Assembly: GCF_000172075.1 (NCBI RefSeq)
Contig: NZ_ABIC01000040.1
Location: forward strand, 1 to 39,442
Direction of reading: 5' to 3'
Source: Shewanella benthica KT99
GTDB taxonomy: Bacteria > Pseudomonadota > Gammaproteobacteria > Enterobacterales > Shewanellaceae
DNA: 39,442 nucleotides
Shown here: positions 16,303 to 26,648 of the stretch, in pieces
Layout of the letters: each line of letters opens with the position of its first letter
Numbering within the stretch: position 1 is the stretch's first letter
Position numbers and translations under genes: made by a program
The notes under the pieces: model-generated
Told to the model about the DNA's origin: nothing
The model's database searches: none
The model's input: only the letters and a program-made list of their open reading frames with translations

Positions 16303-19177
16303 TCTCAACACTGACACTGACATGGTCAGCATCACCATAGATAATCAGGCCTACCGAGTATCACCACATGAAAACCTGCTGCAAACCTGTCTGACTCTTG
16401 GATTAGATCTGCCTTATTTTTGTTGGCATTCGGAGCTGGGCTCAGTGGGCGCCTGTAGACAATGCGCGGTAAACCAGTATCAAAATGGTGAGGACAAGAT
16501 CGGCCGCTTGGTCATGGCGTGTATGACCCCAGTATCTGATGGCATGATCATCTCGATGCAAGATACTCAATCAACACAATTTAGACAAACCAATATCGAA
16601 GCCATCATGACCCAGCACCCCCACGACTGCCCTGTGTGTGAAGAGGGAGGCAACTGTCACTTGCAGGATATGACCGCCATCAGTGGCCATATTAACCGAC
16701 GTTACACAGGCAAGAAACGCACCCATCTGAATCAATATTTAGGTCCCATGCTCAATCATGAGATGAACCGCTGTATCGGATGCTATCGCTGCGTCCGCTT
16801 CTATCGGGACTACTGTGGTGGGGACGATTTCAATGTATTTGGCTCGAAAAGCCATCTCTACTTTGGCAGGGCAAGATCCGGCGCCCTGGAAAATAGCTTC
16901 TCAGGTAACTTGGCCGAAGTCTGCCCAACGGGGGTGTTTACCGATAAACCATATTCCGAACACTACATACGCAAATGGGATCTACAAACCGCCCCGACTG
17001 TCTGCCCCCACTGCAGCCTGGGCTGCAACATCACTGTGAGTGAAAGAGATCACAAGATTCGCAGGATAACGAACCGCAGGCATGATGAGATCAACGGCCA
17101 TTTCCTGTGCAACATTGGCTTATTTGGCTATGAACATGTCAATCACAGTGAGCGACTCGATGCTCCCTTGCTGCGCAATAATAATGATAAGAGTTCCGTT
17201 ATCCTTACCAGCGATGCTGCCAAGAAGCATCTAGCCAAGCTCCTCTCACCGGCTATTATCGATAATCAGCAGGCATTAGGCCGATGTATTGCCATTGGCT
17301 CCGCCAGAACACATATAGAGAATAATGCCGCGCTGATGAAACTAGTGGGTCAGGACAATTTTTATCTGGGCGTGCCGGACGTGCAAGTCCAGATGCTGCA
17401 CATGCTGTGCAGTGCCTATCAGAGCAATAGAGTCAGCCCATTCTCCATCAAACAGGCCCAGGCTTGCGACGCCGCCCTGATCATCGATGAAGACATTAGT
17501 CACACGGCGCCCAGACTCGCACTCGCCATCAGGCAGATGAGTCGTAACCTAGGGATAAACAATGCCGCTAAACTGGGCATAGCCGATTGGCAAGATGGCG
17601 CAGTTAGGAATATAGCGCAAACGAGCCGCTCACCTTTAGCGATTATCGCCAGTGATACCAGTCAATTGTCCAGTTTGGCAACTGAGGAAGTGATCATTTC
17701 CCCCGATGAGCAAGTGATCTTGCTCGAAGAGATACAGGATCTGCTCGCGCACAAGCTTGAAGAAACGAAGAGCCTTGACGACAGAGAGACACACACAAAT
17801 ACAGAGTCATATTCTGCTTCTGCCCGGCGCATAGTCGATTCACTATTAACTGCCGACACTCCTATGGTGATCACCGGCCTTCAGAGTCAAGATCCAGCTC
17901 TGTTGAGGACTAGCCTTGACATCGCAAGTTTGCTCAAACGTCTTAAGCCCCATGCGGGTTTTTATGGGGTGACCAAGCAGGTAAACGATCTTCATTTTGG
18001 CCTGCTCATCAAGGATGAGGCAGGTGAGGCGAAATATCTGGGTATCGACTCCTTCATCAACAGAGTCATGGGCCAAGAGGGAGAAGACTCAGCCCATAAC
18101 GCCCCTGATACCTTGATTATTTTAGAGACAGATCTGTATCGCTATATGGAGGCCGAGCAACTAGAAGCCGCATTGGATGCGATAGATAATATTATCGTCA
18201 TAGATCAAATGTTAACCCCAACTGCTCAGATGGCAGATCTGCTATTGCCAAGCGGCTCTTTTGCCGAATCCCAAGGCTGTTACCTCAGCTCAGAAGGCAG
18301 ATTACAGCATGGGTTTGCCACCATATCCGGGCTTAATCAACGCATGATGCCCTGGATCTGGTTGGCTGAGCTGACGCATTTACATCATCCGGCAGAGATC
18401 CATCATTGGCTGTCCCAGCATGTCCCCATACTGGCCCCCATAGAGACATTTTCTGAACTCGCTCATATCAATCAAGGCTCCCCGTTCCGTATCGCCGGCC
18501 AACCCCAACGAGCCAGCGCCAGAACGGCGATACATGCCGTTAATGATGTCAAAGAACAGATGCCAATGTCCGCTTCTGGCACGCCTTTTGTTCAGTCTAT
18601 GGAAGGAGTCGAGGGATTTCGTCAGAGCCAGGTGCAGATGATCACAGTCTTACCCGCTAATGCCTGGTCACCAAAATGGAACTCAGATCAGGGAGCCAAT
18701 CGTTCCGGCAATGGAAATCAGTCTCCCTGGACCTCGGGGATCACACTTTTTTCTCAAGTCTCCCTATCGAGCCAGCCAGCATGCCCAGGCGAACATCAAG
18801 ATGAGCAAGAAAACGGACGGCAAACTAATGCGGGTCGAAAGGAAACCAATAGCTCGGAGTTAACCGGTGCTGGCATCCGCTTAGTGCCTGCGGCTAACCT
18901 ATATGCCGATTTTGAGCTGGCCAGATATTCATCACCCATACACTCCATGAGCCCTGATCCCAGCCTAAAAATCCACCCCAGCCTTGCAGCCTCATTGAGA
19001 CTCATCGAAGGAGAGGAAGTCTGGGTCCAAGGTGAGCATAGCGCCGTCAGGCTGATGTGCACATTCAATCGGCAGATGGCCCCCGATATCGCACAGGTGC
19101 CCAATACATTATTCACCTTGCTAGGTAAACGCGCCAAGATAACGCCAGTCACACTCAAGGGGAAGGAGGACAAATGA
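16295..19177 (+). CDS. nuoG: NADH-quinone oxidoreductase subunit G
   Basis: Large iron-sulfur subunit of the NADH arm; 960 residues against about 908 in E. coli. The N-terminal ferredoxin part has FCWHSELGSVGACRQC, HDCPVCEEGGNC, CIGCYRCVRFYRDYC and AEVCPTGVFTDK. Next is the CPHCSLGCNI motif of the N7-type extra cluster, then a molybdopterin-oxidoreductase-like fold without cofactor function. ATG 16295 is chosen over the GTG one codon earlier because GGGGGA lies at good distance. A hydrophilic Gly/Ser/Asn/Gln-rich stretch at about 790-860 explains most of the extra length. It overlaps nuoF and nuoH. Confidence 0.96.
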   Translation: MNNLNTDTDMVSITIDNQAYRVSPHENLLQTCLTLGLDLPYFCWHSELGSVGACRQCAVNQYQNGEDKIGRLVMACMTPVSDGMIISMQDTQSTQFRQTNIEAIMTQHPHDCPVCEEGGNCHLQDMTAISGHINRRYTGKKRTHLNQYLGPMLNHEMNRCIGCYRCVRFYRDYCGGDDFNVFGSKSHLYFGRARSGALENSFSGNLAEVCPTGVFTDKPYSEHYIRKWDLQTAPTVCPHCSLGCNITVSERDHKIRRITNRRHDEINGHFLCNIGLFGYEHVNHSERLDAPLLRNNNDKSSVILTSDAAKKHLAKLLSPAIIDNQQALGRCIAIGSARTHIENNAALMKLVGQDNFYLGVPDVQVQMLHMLCSAYQSNRVSPFSIKQAQACDAALIIDEDISHTAPRLALAIRQMSRNLGINNAAKLGIADWQDGAVRNIAQTSRSPLAIIASDTSQLSSLATEEVIISPDEQVILLEEIQDLLAHKLEETKSLDDRETHTNTESYSASARRIVDSLLTADTPMVITGLQSQDPALLRTSLDIASLLKRLKPHAGFYGVTKQVNDLHFGLLIKDEAGEAKYLGIDSFINRVMGQEGEDSAHNAPDTLIILETDLYRYMEAEQLEAALDAIDNIIVIDQMLTPTAQMADLLLPSGSFAESQGCYLSSEGRLQHGFATISGLNQRMMPWIWLAELTHLHHPAEIHHWLSQHVPILAPIETFSELAHINQGSPFRIAGQPQRASARTAIHAVNDVKEQMPMSASGTPFVQSMEGVEGFRQSQVQMITVLPANAWSPKWNSDQGANRSGNGNQSPWTSGITLFSQVSLSSQPACPGEHQDEQENGRQTNAGRKETNSSELTGAGIRLVPAANLYADFELARYSSPIHSMSPDPSLKIHPSLAASLRLIEGEEVWVQGEHSAVRLMCTFNRQMAPDIAQVPNTLFTLLGKRAKITPVTLKGKEDK

Positions 19178-20130
19178 TAATCCTATATGAGGTGTTACTG
19201 GTTCCCACCAGCGTTTTACTGCTATTACTGCTTTGTGCAGCTTGGTCTACCTGGCTCGAGAGACGATTACTCGCGGTCTGGCAAGATAGACTGGGGCCGA
19301 ACCGAGTCGGCCCGATGGGACTCTTGCAAGTGGTGGCCGACATGATAAAAATCTTCACCAAGGAGGATTGGATCCCCCCCTTCGCCGATAAGGCCCTATT
19401 CGTTATCGCGCCTATGATCTTGATGATAATGACCTTGCTCGGATTCGCCATCATACCTTTCTCCCCGAATATTCAGATAGCCAATTTCGATAATGCCTTG
19501 CTGTTTATCCTGGCACTGAGCTCACTGTCGGTTTACAGCATCATGCTGGCAGGTTTCTCCTCCAACAGTAAATATGCCCTCTTGGGCGCGATGCGAACCG
19601 CGGCTCAGATGCTTTCTTATGAGGTATTTATGGGGCTGGCTCTGATGGGGGTCGTCATCATCACAGGCAGTTTTAGTCTCAACGACATAGTGGCGGCTCA
19701 GGAAAATTACTGGTTTATTCTCAGTCAGCCCCTTGGTTTTGTGTTGTTTCTTATTGCCGGCGTGGCAGAGATTCATCGTGCTCCATTCGATCTCCCCGAG
19801 GCCGAAACTGAGATAGTGGCAGGATTTCATACCGAGTATTCCAGCATAAAATTTGGCATGTTTTTCATTGGTGAGTATCTGGGCGTCATCTTTATCTCAG
19901 CGCTCATTACCACTCTCTATTTCGGTGGCTGGCAAGGGCCTGTGCTGCCCCCTATTATCTGGTTCCTGTTAAAGACAGGCTCGTTTGTGGTGTTCTTTAT
20001 TTTGCTTAGAGCCGCCATACCCAGGCCCAGATACGATCAACTGATGCGACTGGGCTGGACGGTTTTATTGCCGCTCACTTTACTCAACCTAATGTTAACC
20101 GCTCTATGGCAGTTAACACTCGGTTTCTAA
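19174..20130 (+). CDS. nuoH: NADH-quinone oxidoreductase subunit H
   Basis: Membrane subunit that forms the quinone-entry chamber with NuoB and NuoD; 318 residues and about eight transmembrane helices. Family marks include RLGPNRVGPMGLLQVVADMI, the KEDWIPPFADK loop, HRAPFDLPEAETEIVAGFHT and the C-terminal LRAAIPRPRYDQLMRLGW. The ATG overlaps the nuoG stop (ATGA). nuoI begins 14 bases after the stop. Confidence 0.97.
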   Translation: MIILYEVLLVPTSVLLLLLLCAAWSTWLERRLLAVWQDRLGPNRVGPMGLLQVVADMIKIFTKEDWIPPFADKALFVIAPMILMIMTLLGFAIIPFSPNIQIANFDNALLFILALSSLSVYSIMLAGFSSNSKYALLGAMRTAAQMLSYEVFMGLALMGVVIITGSFSLNDIVAAQENYWFILSQPLGFVLFLIAGVAEIHRAPFDLPEAETEIVAGFHTEYSSIKFGMFFIGEYLGVIFISALITTLYFGGWQGPVLPPIIWFLLKTGSFVVFFILLRAAIPRPRYDQLMRLGWTVLLPLTLLNLMLTALWQLTLGF

Positions 20131-20144
20131 CAGGAGAATAGATC

Positions 20145-20660
20145 ATGCTTAGCCAGATAAGAACCTTGATCACCATCTTGAAGCATACCTTCACCCCCGC
20201 CGATACGGTGCAGTATCCGGAGCAGAAACCTTACCTATCTCCCAGATATCGAGGCCGTATTGTGCTGACACGAGATCCCGATGGTGAGGAACGTTGTGTC
20301 GCTTGCAATCTCTGCTCAGTTGCCTGTCCCGTCGATTGTATCTCGGTCGAGAAAACCGAGAAACCCGACGGACGCTGGGAAGCTAAGACCTTCACCATCA
20401 ACTTTTCCCGCTGCATCATGTGCGGCTTCTGCGAAGAAGCCTGTCCGACCCACGCGATTCAACTCACGCCTGACTTTGAAATGGCGGAATATGACAGGCA
20501 GAATCTGGTCTACGAGAAGCATCACCTGCTGATTGCTGGCCCAGGAAAGTATCACGAGTATAATTTCTATAAGGTCAGTGGTAAGGCGATAACCGGCAAG
20601 GCTAAAGGTGAGGCCATCGACGAACAAGCTCCCATCAATGTCAGGAGTCTGTTGCCATGA
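20145..20660 (+). CDS. nuoI: NADH-quinone oxidoreductase subunit I
   Basis: Ferredoxin-like subunit that bears two [4Fe-4S] clusters, N6a and N6b, in the connecting arm; 171 residues. The two motifs are [18 protein letters not shown] and [18 protein letters not shown]. An N-terminal amphipathic part anchors it to the membrane. CAGGAGAA lies before the ATG. The stop overlaps nuoJ (ATGA). Confidence 0.97.
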   Translation: MLSQIRTLITILKHTFTPADTVQYPEQKPYLSPRYRGRIVLTRDPDGEERCVACNLCSVACPVDCISVEKTEKPDGRWEAKTFTINFSRCIMCGFCEEACPTHAIQLTPDFEMAEYDRQNLVYEKHHLLIAGPGKYHEYNFYKVSGKAITGKAKGEAIDEQAPINVRSLLP

Positions 20661-21283
20661 TTGACATTATATTTTGCATCTCAGCTGCCGTCGCCATCAT
20701 ATCGGCGCTTCTCACCGTCAGCGCCCATAATGTGGTGCATGCTCTGCTGTATCTGGTCACTATGATGTTGGCCATCGCGCTGATTTTCTTCATGCTGGGC
20801 TCGCCTTTTGCCGCTGCACTACAGATCATTGTCTACGCAGGCGCCGTCATGGTGCTGTTCGTATTTGTCACCATGATGCTGCACCAGGGCGAGCGCAGTT
20901 TGGCCGCCGAGCGACAACTGTTTAATCCTCAGGTGGCTAAAGGTCCCCTGATATTATCCGCGTTATTGGTCATAGAGCTCATCTTGCTCTCCCTGGGCTC
21001 GGTTGGCCTACATCAAGAGATACTCACTGGCTCATTACCTGTGGATCAGACGGTGAAACAGCTGGCCATTCAACTTTTTGGCTCCTATCGGGTCCTGGTC
21101 GTGTTAGCTGCCATCATGCTGCTGGCCGCGCTTGTCAGCGCCATCCATATCACCAAGCAAGGCAATAAGCCGGATACTAAAGCTAAGCCGATACACAAGT
21201 CAGGTTCAACCGAATTCACTCCAGTGGAAATTGAACCGAATCAGGCACAGACGAACAAGAAAACCCGAGGTGAACACGGATGA
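20657..21283 (+). CDS. nuoJ: NADH-quinone oxidoreductase subunit J
   Basis: Small membrane subunit with five predicted helices; 208 residues against 184 in E. coli. Conserved parts are [20 protein letters not shown] and the pi-bulge helix region [20 protein letters not shown]. The extra length is a hydrophilic, lysine-rich C-terminal tail (from about 175). Overlaps nuoI and nuoK by ATGA. Confidence 0.95.
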   Translation: MIDIIFCISAAVAIISALLTVSAHNVVHALLYLVTMMLAIALIFFMLGSPFAAALQIIVYAGAVMVLFVFVTMMLHQGERSLAAERQLFNPQVAKGPLILSALLVIELILLSLGSVGLHQEILTGSLPVDQTVKQLAIQLFGSYRVLVVLAAIMLLAALVSAIHITKQGNKPDTKAKPIHKSGSTEFTPVEIEPNQAQTNKKTRGEHG

Positions 21284-21582
21284 TAGAGATCACTTGGATA
21301 CTGGCGCTAAGTGGCGTGCTGTTCGCTATTGGCCTGTTCGGCTTACTTAGTCGCCGAAATTTACTCTTTATGCTGATCTCCCTGGAAATAATGCTCAATG
21401 GCATCGCCCTGATATTTATCGCCGCCTCGAGTCTCCATGGCAATGTCAATGGACAACTCATGTATCTATTCATCCTCACGCTGGCCGCCTGTGAAGTCGC
21501 TGTTGGTCTGGCTTTGGTTATTGGTATTTATCGACAACAGCAAGATCTTGATGTCGATAAACTCACTAAGCTGAAGGGATAA
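21280..21582 (+). CDS. nuoK: NADH-quinone oxidoreductase subunit K
   Basis: Membrane subunit with three helices, homologous to MrpC; 100 residues as in E. coli. Conserved glutamates that take part in proton transfer are visible in LISLEIMLNG and LAACEVAVGLAL. It overlaps nuoJ, and nuoL starts one base past its stop. Confidence 0.97.
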   Translation: MIEITWILALSGVLFAIGLFGLLSRRNLLFMLISLEIMLNGIALIFIAASSLHGNVNGQLMYLFILTLAACEVAVGLALVIGIYRQQQDLDVDKLTKLKG

Positions 21583-21583
21583 T

Positions 21584-23488
21584 ATGAACAGTCTATTTAT
21601 GAATGATCTGTTGATGAGTAGCCTGTTGATGGCCATTCCTCTGCTTCCCCTGTGCAGCGCGGCAATATTAATTTTATTTCAGCCCAATGAGCGGTGGGCA
21701 ATAATACTCGGGGTTAGCTCAGTAAGCCTGGCAGCCCTGTTAGCCCTTCGACTCAATGTACAAGTATGGGATGAAGACCTGTTTATCATTCAGGCTTCCT
21801 TGGGAGAGTGGCTCAATATAGGCGCTCCAGAATTAGCGTCTTCGGAGTTAGCCACTCAACATGCAGGCTCACTAAACCTGAGCTTTGGCCTGTATCTGGA
21901 CCCCTTATCCCTGGTGATGATCACCATCATCTGCTGCATCGGCGCCCTGATCCATGTTTATTCGGCAAGTTATATGATCCAAGATGAAGATCAATGCCGC
22001 TTCTTCGCTTACTTAAACCTGTTTGTATCCTCCATGCTCATTCTGGTGCTTGCCGACAATCTGGTGCTCCTCTATCTGGGATGGGAAGGCGTGGGCCTGT
22101 GCAGCTATCTGTTGATCGGCTTTTGGTATCAAAAAACTGACAATAACAAGGCCGCCAACAAGGCTTTCATCATCACCCGCATCGGCGACACCGCCATGTT
22201 AATCGGCATTATATTGCTGTTTTATCAGTTCGACACCGTAAATATCCAACAGATACAGCAGCAATCTCAAACACTTTTACGGGCTAATACCGCGGGTGAA
22301 AGCCAGTTAATTTCAGTTTCATGCCTGCTCTTATTTGCCGGAGCCGCAGGAAAGTCGGCGCAGATGCCATTACACTCCTGGTTACCCGACGCCATGGCGG
22401 GCCCGACACCTGTCAGTGCGCTCATTCATGCGGCGACTATGGTGACCGCCGGTATATACTTGATCGCAAGAAATGATGCCCTGTTCCAACTAGCCCCTCA
22501 GGTATTGATGTTTATTGCCGTTATGGGGGTATTGACCCTACTGTTTGGCGCAACTTCGGCACTGTTTCAAACGGATCTTAAACGCATATTGGCCTACTCG
22601 ACCATCAGTCAGCTTGGCTATATGTTTTTAGCCTTAGGCGTAGGCGCCGCATCCACGGCAATCTTTCATCTGATGACCCATGCATTTTTCAAGGCACTGC
22701 TATTTCTCAGTGCCGGGGCATTGATCTATTGCATGAACCATGAGCAAGATATCATGAAGATGGGCGGCCTGAGTAAGAAGCTGCCTTTACTGGCCCTGAG
22801 CTTTGCCATAGGTTGCGCCGCCCTGGCCTCTCTGCCCATGACATCGGGATTCTTCAGTAAAGAGTTAATTTTACAGCAGGTGGCCTTGGCAGAGCAGCCA
22901 CTCTTATGGTGGGGAGCCTTATTAGGCGCATTATTTACCGCGCTATACAGTGGCAAGTTATTCTTTATTATCTTTATGGGAAAGCCTGGTCATGCACCTA
23001 GCCATAAAACTCCGGCAGTTATGGGGGCTGTCCTTATTGTCTTGATGACTCTGGCCTTACTCGGCGGCATACAGCCACAAGGGGTCTTACACCTATTTGG
23101 CGAGTTAACCGTTAACTCATCTTCAAGCCTGACGCCTCTCGAACATGGGTTACCTATTCTAGTGCCGTTAGTCGGTGTGATCTTAGCCTGGTTTTGGTTT
23201 GGTCAAACAAGCAGAGATAAACCCGTCAATAAAATGGGGCTAGGCCGTTTTATAGCTTCAGGCTGGGGCTTAGATAGCTTATTCGCGAGTATATTTATCA
23301 CACCTTTTAAAAAACTCACTTATCTCAATCGCCATGACATTATCGATGCCAGTTTTCGAGCACTAGAGACCATTAGCTATCGCCTCCACCTGATGTTCAA
23401 CCAGCTGCAAACGGGGAAACTGAGGAGTTACAGTGCCAGTCTGATCTTATTTAGCATCTTAGCTATCGCCTGGGGAGTCATAAGATGA
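21584..23488 (+). CDS. nuoL: NADH-quinone oxidoreductase subunit L
   Basis: Distal antiporter-like proton-pumping subunit; 634 residues with some sixteen helices and the C-terminal lateral helix. Key charged residues are E168 in LYLGWEGVGLCS and K257 in GAAGKSAQMPLHSWLPDAM. The family signature TPVSALIHAATMVTAGIYLI follows. The loop between the last antiporter helices and the lateral helix is present and of normal length. It overlaps nuoM by ATGA. Confidence 0.97.
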   Translation: MNSLFMNDLLMSSLLMAIPLLPLCSAAILILFQPNERWAIILGVSSVSLAALLALRLNVQVWDEDLFIIQASLGEWLNIGAPELASSELATQHAGSLNLSFGLYLDPLSLVMITIICCIGALIHVYSASYMIQDEDQCRFFAYLNLFVSSMLILVLADNLVLLYLGWEGVGLCSYLLIGFWYQKTDNNKAANKAFIITRIGDTAMLIGIILLFYQFDTVNIQQIQQQSQTLLRANTAGESQLISVSCLLLFAGAAGKSAQMPLHSWLPDAMAGPTPVSALIHAATMVTAGIYLIARNDALFQLAPQVLMFIAVMGVLTLLFGATSALFQTDLKRILAYSTISQLGYMFLALGVGAASTAIFHLMTHAFFKALLFLSAGALIYCMNHEQDIMKMGGLSKKLPLLALSFAIGCAALASLPMTSGFFSKELILQQVALAEQPLLWWGALLGALFTALYSGKLFFIIFMGKPGHAPSHKTPAVMGAVLIVLMTLALLGGIQPQGVLHLFGELTVNSSSSLTPLEHGLPILVPLVGVILAWFWFGQTSRDKPVNKMGLGRFIASGWGLDSLFASIFITPFKKLTYLNRHDIIDASFRALETISYRLHLMFNQLQTGKLRSYSASLILFSILAIAWGVIR

Positions 23489-25083
23489 CGTTATCTTTCT
23501 TATTCTTAATTCCACTCCTGGGCGGACTGCTGGCCTGGTACAGTCAAGGCTTTAATCCAAACTTGCCACGCAGGATATCTCTGTTCGCACTCCTGGGTAG
23601 CTTGGCCTATTTAGGCATTTTGACATTGACCAGCCCACTTGCCCGAAGCAGTCAGTGGCTTTTCGATGAGAGCCATGTCTGGATTGACAGGTTTAACATC
23701 ACGGCTCACTTTTCCATGGATGGTCTTAGCCTGGTCTTGATATTACTGACCCTATTGATGGGTCTCGTCGCCCTCTCTTCTGCCTGGAGTGATATTGACA
23801 AACATCAGGGATTTTTCTACTTTAATTTTCTCTGGACCTTGGCCGGGATCATCGGCGTTTTTCTGGCGATGGACCTCTTGCTTTTCTTCGTCTTCTGGGA
23901 AGTCATGTTAGTTCCCATGTATTTTCTTATTGCCATATGGGGACATGAAAACCGTCGATATGCCGCGCTGAAATTCTTCTTATTCACCCAGACTGGCGGA
24001 TTATTGATGCTTATGAGCATCATAGCACTAGTGGTATTTCATTATCAGCAAACAGGCCTGCTTAGCTTTGACTACCAAGTGCTCATTCTCACGCCCATCG
24101 TTTCCCCGATGGCCATCTGGATTTGTTTAGGTTTTATTATCGCTTTTCTGGTCAAGCTGCCCGCCTTTCCCTTTCACCCCTGGTTACCCGATGCCCACAC
24201 CCAAGCCCCCACTCCGGCGAGTATTATATTGGCGGCAATACTATTAAAGACTGGTGGTTACGGCATCATACGATTCGTACTCCCCCTGTTTCCTGACGCA
24301 GTGCAGTTTTGGTCGCCACTGATGATGAGCCTCGCCGTTTTGAGCATCATCTACGGCGCCTTGATGGCTTTCTCGCAACATGACTTGAAACGCATCGTGG
24401 CCTACTCGAGTGTGAGCCATATGGGCTTCGTACTCTTAGGCTGCTTTAGCCTCAACATGATTGCCCTTCAGGGCGCCGTGATGCAGATGCTCGCCCATGG
24501 CCTGAGTAGCGCGGCGCTGTTTATGTTAGTCGGCCTGATACAACAAAGGTTTCATAGCCGGGATCTGCATCAATTTTCCGGCTTATGGCGCTATTTACCG
24601 CAACTGAGCGCCATGGGGCTCTTCTTCGCCATCGCCTCCCTAGGCATGCCGGGGTTGGGTAATTTTATCGGAGAATTTCTCGTACTGGTCGGCGCCTTAG
24701 AACAGCACGCTAGTTTTGCTGTTCTTGCCTCCTTAGGTTTGATACTTGGCGCAGTGTATTCCCTGCGCATGATTCAAAAAAGTTTCTTCGGACCTTTTCG
24801 AACCCAAGGCTCAGACTTGGAGAACCCGGCCTCCACAGCAGACACCAGAATCCCCCTCACCTCGACAAGTGAGCAAGCAAGCGCCGAAGTGACTGAACAC
24901 ACAAAACCACCGGTCCTCCCCAGTCCATATCCAGATCTTAGCCTGAAGGAGAAGTTGACTCTCATGTCGATCGCAGCAGGCTTGATACTTTTGGGAATAC
25001 ATCCTCAACCACTATTGGACATGCTAGAGCAGCCATTAGCCCAAGTACTCGCGCTATACGCCATAACAGGAAGTGCATTATGA
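23485..25083 (+). CDS. nuoM: NADH-quinone oxidoreductase subunit M
   Basis: Antiporter-like proton-pumping subunit; 532 residues against 509 in E. coli. E139 (FFVFWEVMLVPMY), K224 (FLVKLPAFPFHPWLPDAHTQ) and K255 (ILLKTGGYGI) are the expected pumping residues. A hydrophilic insertion of roughly 50 residues, about 435-487 (after FFGPF; rich in Ser, Thr, Glu, Pro), lies between the last helices and accounts for the extra length. Overlaps nuoL and nuoN. Confidence 0.97.
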   Translation: MTLSFLFLIPLLGGLLAWYSQGFNPNLPRRISLFALLGSLAYLGILTLTSPLARSSQWLFDESHVWIDRFNITAHFSMDGLSLVLILLTLLMGLVALSSAWSDIDKHQGFFYFNFLWTLAGIIGVFLAMDLLLFFVFWEVMLVPMYFLIAIWGHENRRYAALKFFLFTQTGGLLMLMSIIALVVFHYQQTGLLSFDYQVLILTPIVSPMAIWICLGFIIAFLVKLPAFPFHPWLPDAHTQAPTPASIILAAILLKTGGYGIIRFVLPLFPDAVQFWSPLMMSLAVLSIIYGALMAFSQHDLKRIVAYSSVSHMGFVLLGCFSLNMIALQGAVMQMLAHGLSSAALFMLVGLIQQRFHSRDLHQFSGLWRYLPQLSAMGLFFAIASLGMPGLGNFIGEFLVLVGALEQHASFAVLASLGLILGAVYSLRMIQKSFFGPFRTQGSDLENPASTADTRIPLTSTSEQASAEVTEHTKPPVLPSPYPDLSLKEKLTLMSIAAGLILLGIHPQPLLDMLEQPLAQVLALYAITGSAL

Positions 25084-26507
25084 GTAGCCACTACCTTCCG
25101 GCAGGCATATTGTTGAGCACAATTTTACTCTTGCTACTGAGCATTGCCTTAAAACGCTCGCACATTCATGCATTTTTAATCACAGGTATGGGTTTAATTG
25201 GCGCTTGCCTGACTCAAGTATCCTTGATTGAAGCCCCTGCCACGTCTGAGCTGCTATTTATTTTCACCCCGGTAAATGCCCTGATCTCTGCTGGATTATT
25301 AGTCATATTAGTTTTTCTCTGGTCTCAGCTTTATCATTGGCTGGATAAATCGGATAACACCAATGAAGAATATTACCTGCTGTTATTGACGGCCAGTCTT
25401 GGCGCTGTGTCCATGATTTCCAGTCAGCATTTCGCCAGTTTCTTCCTGGCCTTAGAGCTAATGAGCCTCTCTTTCGTCGGGCTTATCGCCTATTCAAATA
25501 ACAATCCTAATAGTCAGGAAGCCGGAGTTAAATACCTGGTGCTATCGGCCGGCGCTTCGGCCTTGATACTCATGGGAATCGCGCTCATCTATCTGCAAAC
25601 GGGCAGCCTGACATTTGATGCGGTATCGACAAACAAGCTGCAACACCTAGCGAGTTCGCCACTGAGTTTAACCACTAGCGGGATGATCTTTATTCTCACC
25701 GGGCTTTGTTTCAAACTGTCTCTGGTACCTTGTCATCTGTGGGTCGCAGACATTTTTGAAGGCGCTCCTTTGCCCACTACGGCCCTCTTGGCTATCGTCT
25801 CAAAATTGGCAGCTTTTATCGTGTTATGGAGAATGTTCAGTTATGGAGAGTGGCAAACCGATAGCACTATTTTAGACGTCATCGCTCTTGTCGCTGTCGC
25901 ATCTATGCTTATGGGTAATTTATTGGCACTGCAGCAAGATAGGCTGCTGCGAATATTGGCCTTCTCCTCTATCTCTCACTTTGGTTATCTACTGATTTTT
26001 TTGTTATTACTCGAGGGTAATGCCAACCTGCTAAATGATATAAACTTTAATATTGAAGCGATGATTTTTTATCTACTCGCCTATATGCTCACCTTAACGG
26101 GGATCTTCTCTGTATTGATGCAGCTAGGAAATAACACCTCAATCAAGCAATTAAGCGGCCTTTTCTGGCGACAACCCTTACAGGCAACATGTTTAAGTGT
26201 GCTCATGCTGTCTTTAGCCGGGATACCATTAACCATAGGATTCATGGGAAAATTCTATCTTGTCGCTGCCGCCATCTCCGGCCAGCTTTGGTGGCCGATG
26301 ATCTTCTTGGTGATTGCCAGTGTGATAGGCCTTTATTTCTATCTGAGGATCATCATGGTCATGCTAGGTAAGGCCGAAAGTGCCGAAGTCCCATGTAAAC
26401 TTGATATGAGGGAAAAAGTGACTTCTTGGGTCATTATCATAACAGTCATAGGTGTAGGAACATTTCCAAGTGTATTTGCCGACATGCTCAGGGCTGTCAC
26501 CCACTGA
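25080..26507 (+). CDS. nuoN: NADH-quinone oxidoreductase subunit N
   Basis: Third antiporter-like subunit, next to NuoK; 475 residues. E126 (FLALELMSLSF) and K212 (LCFKLSLVPCHLWVADIFEG) mark the half-channel. It is the last gene of the operon. No strong intrinsic terminator is seen in the ~140 bases after the stop, so read-through into the methyltransferase gene is possible. Confidence 0.96.
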   Translation: MSSHYLPAGILLSTILLLLLSIALKRSHIHAFLITGMGLIGACLTQVSLIEAPATSELLFIFTPVNALISAGLLVILVFLWSQLYHWLDKSDNTNEEYYLLLLTASLGAVSMISSQHFASFFLALELMSLSFVGLIAYSNNNPNSQEAGVKYLVLSAGASALILMGIALIYLQTGSLTFDAVSTNKLQHLASSPLSLTTSGMIFILTGLCFKLSLVPCHLWVADIFEGAPLPTTALLAIVSKLAAFIVLWRMFSYGEWQTDSTILDVIALVAVASMLMGNLLALQQDRLLRILAFSSISHFGYLLIFLLLLEGNANLLNDINFNIEAMIFYLLAYMLTLTGIFSVLMQLGNNTSIKQLSGLFWRQPLQATCLSVLMLSLAGIPLTIGFMGKFYLVAAAISGQLWWPMIFLVIASVIGLYFYLRIIMVMLGKAESAEVPCKLDMREKVTSWVIIITVIGVGTFPSVFADMLRAVTH

Positions 26508-26648
26508 CCTGCATGATTAACCACAAGTACAGGCTGCATCACAAGTTAATATAAAAACCAATAAACTCGGATAAATCATACCGTTATTTTCTTCCAACAT
26601 GATAGAGTGACTTGCGCTTTTACTCATATAACCGAGCCTACATTTATT

